Shown piece after piece: positions 59,037 to 64,000 of a stretch of DNA of 64,000 nucleotides. A program made the position numbers and the translations under genes. Source of the stretch: Porodaedalea pini (Eukaryota > Basidiomycota > Agaricomycetes > Hymenochaetales > Hymenochaetaceae); assembly GCA_002794775.1 (NCBI GenBank), contig NBAY01000007.1:930001-994000 (forward strand), given 5' to 3'. The notes beneath the pieces are model-generated. The model ran no database searches and had not been told where the DNA came from. It worked only from the letters and a program-made list of their open reading frames with translations. Within the stretch, counting starts at the first letter, position 1. Every line of letters starts with the position of its first letter.

Positions 59037-59347
59037 CCCTTCTCCGTGCATTCAAACGCGTAAGCATACCTTTTGCGCCTGTCATTGTGCCCCTTGACGA
59101 TTCATGATCTATCCAGGACCCATACACTAACATCCAGGAAGCATCGGAAGCGTTCTACCTCGCTACAGCACTCATACGAGAGCAAGTCATGCAGAGGCTT
59201 GACCTCATAACCGTAGTCTGGCTGCTATTCTTGGGAGGAAATTTCGACGGCTGCAGACTACTCATCCTATTGGTTTCCGGCCATACTAGTATTGATCTCA
59301 CCGAGGAAGACATCAACTTCCTGGAGGGTCTAGCGCTATGTGTTTAG
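59037..59347 (+). pseudogene. orphan family copy 2, 3' part
   Basis: The remnant begins at the end of family exon 1 (LLRAFKR, donor GTAAGC at 59060). It has a 57-nt intron (59060-59116) and a 231-nt exon 2 (59117-59347: DPYTNIQEASEAFYLATALI ... FDGCRLLILL ... IDLTEEDINFLEGLAL), the same length as exon 2 of copy 3. It has no start of its own. It is the missing end of copy 2 or of a fourth copy. Confidence 0.7.
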
Positions 59348-60060
59348 CTGTGGGAAAGAAGGAAGCGGTCGATGTAGGATTCAACCTGTCCATTTCATTC
59401 AGTAAAAGTTGGCAGCGAACTCACCTATAGCACATCTTGTAGAACCCCTGATTCCGCATGCACAACTCCTGGAAGCGCGTTCGTGTCGTGACTGAAAGTT
59501 AGAGGGGCCAGGAGGAACTGTTGTACACGATAAGATGTACACCGTAGTGTAATCAAAGACAACGTCCGAGTCGTACCTTCTGTAAAATTTCAATTATATA
59601 AAAAATCATTTCTACGAGCTTACCAGCATGAAGCAAGGACAGTCGCAATATTCGGCATCCGCAATGCCTGCCGTGTTTTATACCTGGGGATCTCATCCAA
59701 CAGGCGGCATGACAATGCGCAATGTAAGTGCAGACGAAGCTAAGATCTTGTCTTAGATCAAACAACATTTACATTGTGTCGCTCCATCGAAATTGTAAGC
59801 TGCAAGTCGCCGGCTCAGCAGTATTGCTTGATGGTGAGCGTGATTACACGTGTCTAAACCAAAGGGGAAATTAGGGATTTTTTTTGAATGATCAGCAACT
59901 ACGCCGTCAAAATTGAAGTGAGTACGAACCCACTTTAAACGGTCTTCAGCGGGTAGCAAGAGTGTTCTTCTTATCCAGATTAATGATGGGCTAGATGACG
60001 ATACGGAAAGAAGATCAAGTTTCAGGTGCTTGAACGTCGAGCTGCGCAAAAAGATATGAA
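59348..60060. repeat. segmental duplication unit II, right part
   Basis: Parallels the 3' flanks of copies 1 and 3: the CATTTCATTCAGTAAAAGTT and CACAACTCCTGGAAGCG words recur in all three. A decayed minus-strand frame (SSTFKHLKLDLLSVSSSS) matches one in unit III. Confidence 0.65.
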
Positions 60061-62560
60061 AGAGAAAATTAAGATAAGTTATAGTTAATGAGAAAAACGT
60101 GCCGAGCATCTGCGCTGAGTCACGTCGCAACTCGCCAGCAGTACAAAGTGGTTTCGTGGCCCTCCAGCTTTCCGGCCACCTCTCACACGCGTGCCACCGC
60201 AGTATAAAGTGGTTCGCGGTAAACCATCTCTCTTGTCCTCCAACTTCCATTAACCACTTCCACCCGTCCCTCCTACGGATGGCATTCTTCCCAGCTCCCT
60301 CAGCGCCTCGAATGCGAACCATATCACTCCCACCCGTGATGTCAACTAACTGGCGCACGACGGACGATGACTATACCTATGTCGACACGCCGCCGCCCGG
60401 CCAGAATCAGTGGCTAAACAGCCCTCGCTCCGTAGACGACACTACTGGGCATAATGCTCTGGTCCTTTTCCTAGAGCCGCCGACCGAGATTGGTCTTCCT
60501 CCTCCGGCTCAGCCATTCCCACCTGAGCTCGAACAACGTTCCACAGTCGACACACCCCGGCCGGTCTCCCCCACCGGTCGCACAAGGCATGGACGACACT
60601 TCCAGGAGAAGCAACCATCCTTCCTGGAAACAAACAACAATCACACAGGGGATGCACAAGCATCTCCACTTCACGAGTGGAACACTCACTACGACAGCCC
60701 CATCAATGTGACTGTCGAACGAGTCCAGGAAGCTGGATCCCCCGCAAGGCTCAGAGACCACGCGCCCATTTGGCGCCACCATCGATCAAAGGGAGCAATT
60801 GAGTGCCCTGAGGGAAGAGGAAGAGGGTCGTGTGGCCGCCCTTGCCTTTTTCACCCTTCTCCGTGTCTTCAGACGCGTTAGCATCCTCCTCTTTGCTTCT
60901 GTCAACGTGCCATCTAACGATTGATGGTGCATCCAGAACCCGTATGCGAACATCCAGGAGGCACTGGAAGCGTTCGATATTGTCACAACACTCATACATG
61001 AACGTATCATGCAGAGCCTCGATCTCGTAGGCGCAGCCTGGCTGCTTTTCGTGGGAGGAAATATCGATGGCTGCAGGCTACTTATTCCGTTGACTTTCGG
61101 TGATACCAATATCGACCTCACCGAAGGAGATATTCGTATATTAGTGGATTTAGCGTCATACCTTTAGCTGTAGAAAGAAAGGATAGAGGCCAAAGTAAGT
61201 TCCAATCTGTCCATTTCATTCCGTAAAAGCTGACAATAAACTCGCCTACAGGATGTCCGATAGAACCTCTAATTCTGCGTGTACAACCCGTGGAAGCGTG
61301 TCCGCGCCGTGACTAAAAGCCAGACGTGGGCCAGGAGGAATTGTTGTACATGATAAGACGTGCGACGTAGTGTACTCAAAAACAGTGTCCGAGTCGTACC
61401 TTCTGTAAAATTTCAGCGTATCAGGAAAAAAAGTTTCTACGAGCTTACCAGCATGAAGTAAGATCAGTCCCGACATTATGACACCCGCGATGCCTGCCGT
61501 GTTTTATACCTAAAGAATTTCCACTAAAATGCCACATTACGATATGCAATGCAAGTGCGGACAATGTTAAGTTCTTGTCTTAGATCAGAACAACATTCAC
61601 ATTGTGTCGCCCCATCGAAAGTGTAAGCGGCAAACCGCCACCTCAGAGATATCCCTCGGTAATGCTCGCGACGACGTGTCTAACATAATATCAAAGAGGG
61701 GGGCTAATGATTAACAGCTATGTCAGATTCTGAAGCGACCATGGACTCACTTCAAACGGTATTCAGCGAGTAAAAAGAGTGTGTCCTTTTTATCCAAGTC
61801 GATGAAGAGCTAGGCGACGATACGAGAGCTTCAGGTGCTTGAACGTCGAGCTCTGAAGGTAAAAGTCGTCAGAAAGATTCGTGCGGACTATAAAGTTATG
61901 ATAATATTGCCATTCCGGCCGAAACCTGGCGGCTCTGACCAGTACAGAAAGGTATCTCTGGCGCACATCGATGCCAGGCATTGGGATTCTGATGGCAGGG
62001 TCATTGCATTCTAGCGAGTATCGCCGATGCAAATGCAACTTGGTCATCAATATCGATTCTACCGCACAGGGGATGAGAACGTCGATGTAGATCGCGAGAG
62101 TTGGAGATGCAACGAGTGACTGGGAGTCCCTCATATGTAAGGAGAACTCAGCATCCTGTAGCTTTGCACAGGAATGATTTTAAGTGCTCGCTGATAAGTA
62201 TCGATAAATGATGATTTCCTCCGAGTCGAATGATTCTGGAAGTACCAAATTATGTAGGCCCGAATGCCACTGCGAACATCCATATCGAAAGAACCAGAAT
62301 TCCTTTATCGATGAAGGTTTTCGTATTTTAGCACTCTTGCGCACGTAAAGGTCTGGATGCCCACAAGAGCCCCTTTCTTTTGAGAACAAGGCTTCGGTTG
62401 TTGGGAGGGGACCGGGTCATGGGAGACGTGTGTACGGTGTACATGTATGAAGCACCGAATACCAATCCTGTAAACCTTCATGTCTTCGTATATTTGGATA
62501 CAGCCGGAAGTCGTTGTTCAAGCAGATAGTGGATTGTCCGATCATGAGCAATAAGTTTGA
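60060..62560. repeat. segmental duplication unit III
   Basis: Tandem to unit II and homologous to unit I over the promoter, orphan gene and 3' region (for example GAAGTCGTTGTTCAAGCAGA near 62.50 kb and near 48.59 kb). Decayed minus-strand frames at 61.25-61.48, 61.79-62.13 and 62.18-62.39 kb are the remnants of a second gene in the unit; I cannot assemble it. Confidence 0.7.
60279..61167 (+). pseudogene. orphan family copy 3, frameshifted
   Basis: ATG 60279. Exon 1 up to the family donor at 60876 (CGC|GTTAGC) is 598 nt, one base out of phase, against 585 nt in copy 1. The break lies near 60.74 kb: the frame reads GSPAR then leaves family similarity, while the next frame carries on with TIDQREQLSALREEE and LAFFTLLRVFRR. 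Exon 2 (60937-61167) is intact (NPYANIQEALEAF ... DGCRLLIPL ... IDLTEGDIRILVDL). The first TATA box of the pair has become TACAAAG. Probably a recent pseudogene. Confidence 0.7.
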
Positions 62561-62639
62561 GGAAGGCTTTGAACCGGGCCAAAATAAACTTTTTGTTATG
62601 TAATGTGATCACGTGTGTGATCGACGTCGACAGAATATA

Positions 62640-62760
62640 CTGTATCCAAGTGTACTGAAACAACCGTGACGCATTACGCAGGCCCGGTTGGGTTGCAATT
62701 TTAGGTGGCCGTTACGCATTACGCAGGCCTGGTTTCTTTACTCCGTCGCGTAATGGAAAT
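62640..62760. repeat. CATTACGCAGGCC repeats at a transposon end
   Basis: ACGCATTACGCAGGCCCGGTT (near 62.67 kb) and ACGCATTACGCAGGCCTGGTT (near 62.71 kb) are direct repeats. GTCGCGTAATGG (near 62.745 kb) is a partial inverse. Probably the downstream terminus of the transposon whose transposase follows. Confidence 0.5.
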
Positions 62761-62956
62761 TTCCTTTTTGGGAAAACTCGAATTTTTCGGGAATTTTGAC
62801 ATTTGGATTGCGTTAGGGACTCATTTACTGTAGTCAAAAAGCATTTTAAACAGGAAAATATATACCTACCTTTTATTTCAATCAATACAGCAAGAAATAA
62901 GGACATTTATCAAGAAAATATCAAGAAATGTGCAGTAGAAGAGGAAGAAAAAGATG

Positions 62957-64000
62957 CTATCCCTTGTCTTCAATAGTAGGCAGTCCATATTCTCTCCAGC
63001 TCTCCCCCTTATCATTGTAAGCCCATATATCTTCTTCTTCAGCGGTAGGAATAAGTTCTGAGTTTTCTCCCTCCTTCACTTTGTCCGAGTGAGTACAATA
63101 GCAACTACAGCGACCAGGTATTTTGATCTTGAGTGCGCTCTCAATGACGGAGGAGACAGGGATGGCAGCATCATCATCATTTGGGTTGTCATAATCCTCA
63201 GGGAGTTGCTCACCTTCTGTAGCTTTGTCAATGATAATTTTCTGTTTCTTGCGCGTTGTAATCTCGTCGGATAGAATCTTGTCCTTTTCAAGATAATTTT
63301 CAAGGTCATTAAGCCACACACTGGGGTCCATAAGCTTGTCACCAGATAGATTATAGTCCTTAACAGAGCATTTTCACCAGGCCTAGAAACTTGTCAGCAA
63401 GGAAGTCGGTTATAATAATAAACTCACCATTTTGATCATTTTTTCGCCATTACTTGAGAGCATATAGTTGTAGATGTCCACCATAGCCTGTACTGAGGCG
63501 TTGCGAAGGGTAACAATTGAATTTGAGAAAGAAACATTGTCAAATGTAATTCCATTTTTGATTTGCTGTCATTGCGACTTCACAAGTTCTTCAAGGAAGG
63601 ACTGCTTGATAATATGCTTGATGACCCTCTGCAATCTGATGTCCACAGGCTGGAATATCCCTATACCTGTAACAGAGAATAGACATCAGCATTACTCTGT
63701 CTGCGTGGAGGTATGCAAATTTTTGTAAAGACAAGAACAACTCACAGTTTGCTGGCACAAAGATTGGGAAGATGTATGGGTGCTTCTCTCACAGGAAATC
63801 CAAGAAGGCCGCACTGAGGTGAATGGGATATGCATCGAGATACAAAATGGCATGTTGGTTAGATGGGAGCTTGGGGTTGTCGCATAGAACCTGGTCGTAG
63901 TGCAGCTTGAATACGAGATCCATGTACTAAAGAGAAAGAGGAAATGTTAATAATTATATGCACATTGACATAAAGTTGTTAAGAACATACCTGTCACATT
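62957..64000 (-). pseudogene. DDE-superfamily (Pogo/Tigger-like) transposase, decayed and cut by the window edge
   Basis: Minus strand, entering from the right edge. Readable blocks are DLVFKLHYDQVLCD, HAILYLDAYPIHLSAAFLDF (second Asp region), HPYIFPIFVPANC, then after a splice IGIFQPVDIRLQRVIKH, and later FSNSIVTLRNASVQAMVDIY. The final exon runs 63331-62957 (DPSVWLNDLENYLEKDKI ... ESWREYGLPTIEDKG). TGA stops interrupt after AAFLDFL and after LVKSQ. The order 'LDAYPIHLS..FL...HP.I...FVPANCTG..QP.D...QR' is that of DDE_1-type transposases common in agaricomycetes. Neither TSD nor the left terminus is in the window. Confidence 0.7.

Noticed and set aside
62668..62735. Direct CATTACGCAGGCC repeats as a target-site duplication
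   Set aside because: They are 21 bp long and about 45 bp apart, far beyond a TSD; more likely subterminal repeats.

Overview
This window is nuclear DNA from a filamentous basidiomycete, most likely a wood-decay agaricomycete. Genes are split by many short introns (mostly 45-90 nt, GT-AG). Two genes encode secreted class II haem peroxidases of the manganese-peroxidase type. The other readable genes are typical fungal ones: an NF-Y A subunit (HAP2), a Zn2Cys6 regulator, a Tho1/SARNP-like protein, a Vps3844-like protein and a NIS1-like small secreted protein. NACHT/WD40 (NLR-like) relics and several kinds of transposable element are also typical of this group. All exon coordinates were built by eye from reading frame, splice signals and family knowledge; no search was run.

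Layout. 0-31 kb is ordinary euchromatin: the 3' end of a Vps3844-like gene, peroxidase A (-), a Tho1-like gene (-), a Zn2Cys6 regulator (+), a single-pass membrane protein (-), HAP2 (+), peroxidase B (+) and a RING-finger protein (+). 31.6-40.2 kb is a gene graveyard almost empty of CpG. It holds a WD40 relic, an NLR relic interrupted by a nearly perfect 1.05-kb hairpin, a CpG-normal solo LTR with target-site duplication (TSD), and a hAT-like MITE with an 8-bp TSD. Its right edge lies inside a foldback element flanked by TA. 41-43.6 kb carries a second single-pass membrane protein (-). 44.7-62.7 kb is a local segmental-duplication array. It contains a second NLR relic and three or more copies of an unrecognised two-exon gene; only the copy at 46.5 kb is intact. 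One copy is split by about 5.6 kb that carries a protein-kinase gene and a NIS1-like gene. The right edge (63-64 kb) is a decayed DDE transposase.

How the genes relate. The two peroxidases share the fold, the haem and peroxide residues and at least two intron positions (three if the last intron of each is equated). B keeps all three Mn-binding acids, whereas A has Asp and Ser at two of the three positions. They would act outside the cell in lignin attack or peroxide use. HAP2, the Zn2Cys6 protein and the Tho1-like protein are nuclear. Nothing indicates co-transcribed operons or a biosynthetic cluster.

Most noteworthy: the CpG-depleted NLR graveyard with its hairpin and nested insertions; the orphan duplicated family with a gene-bearing interruption; and the peroxidase pair that differs in its metal site.
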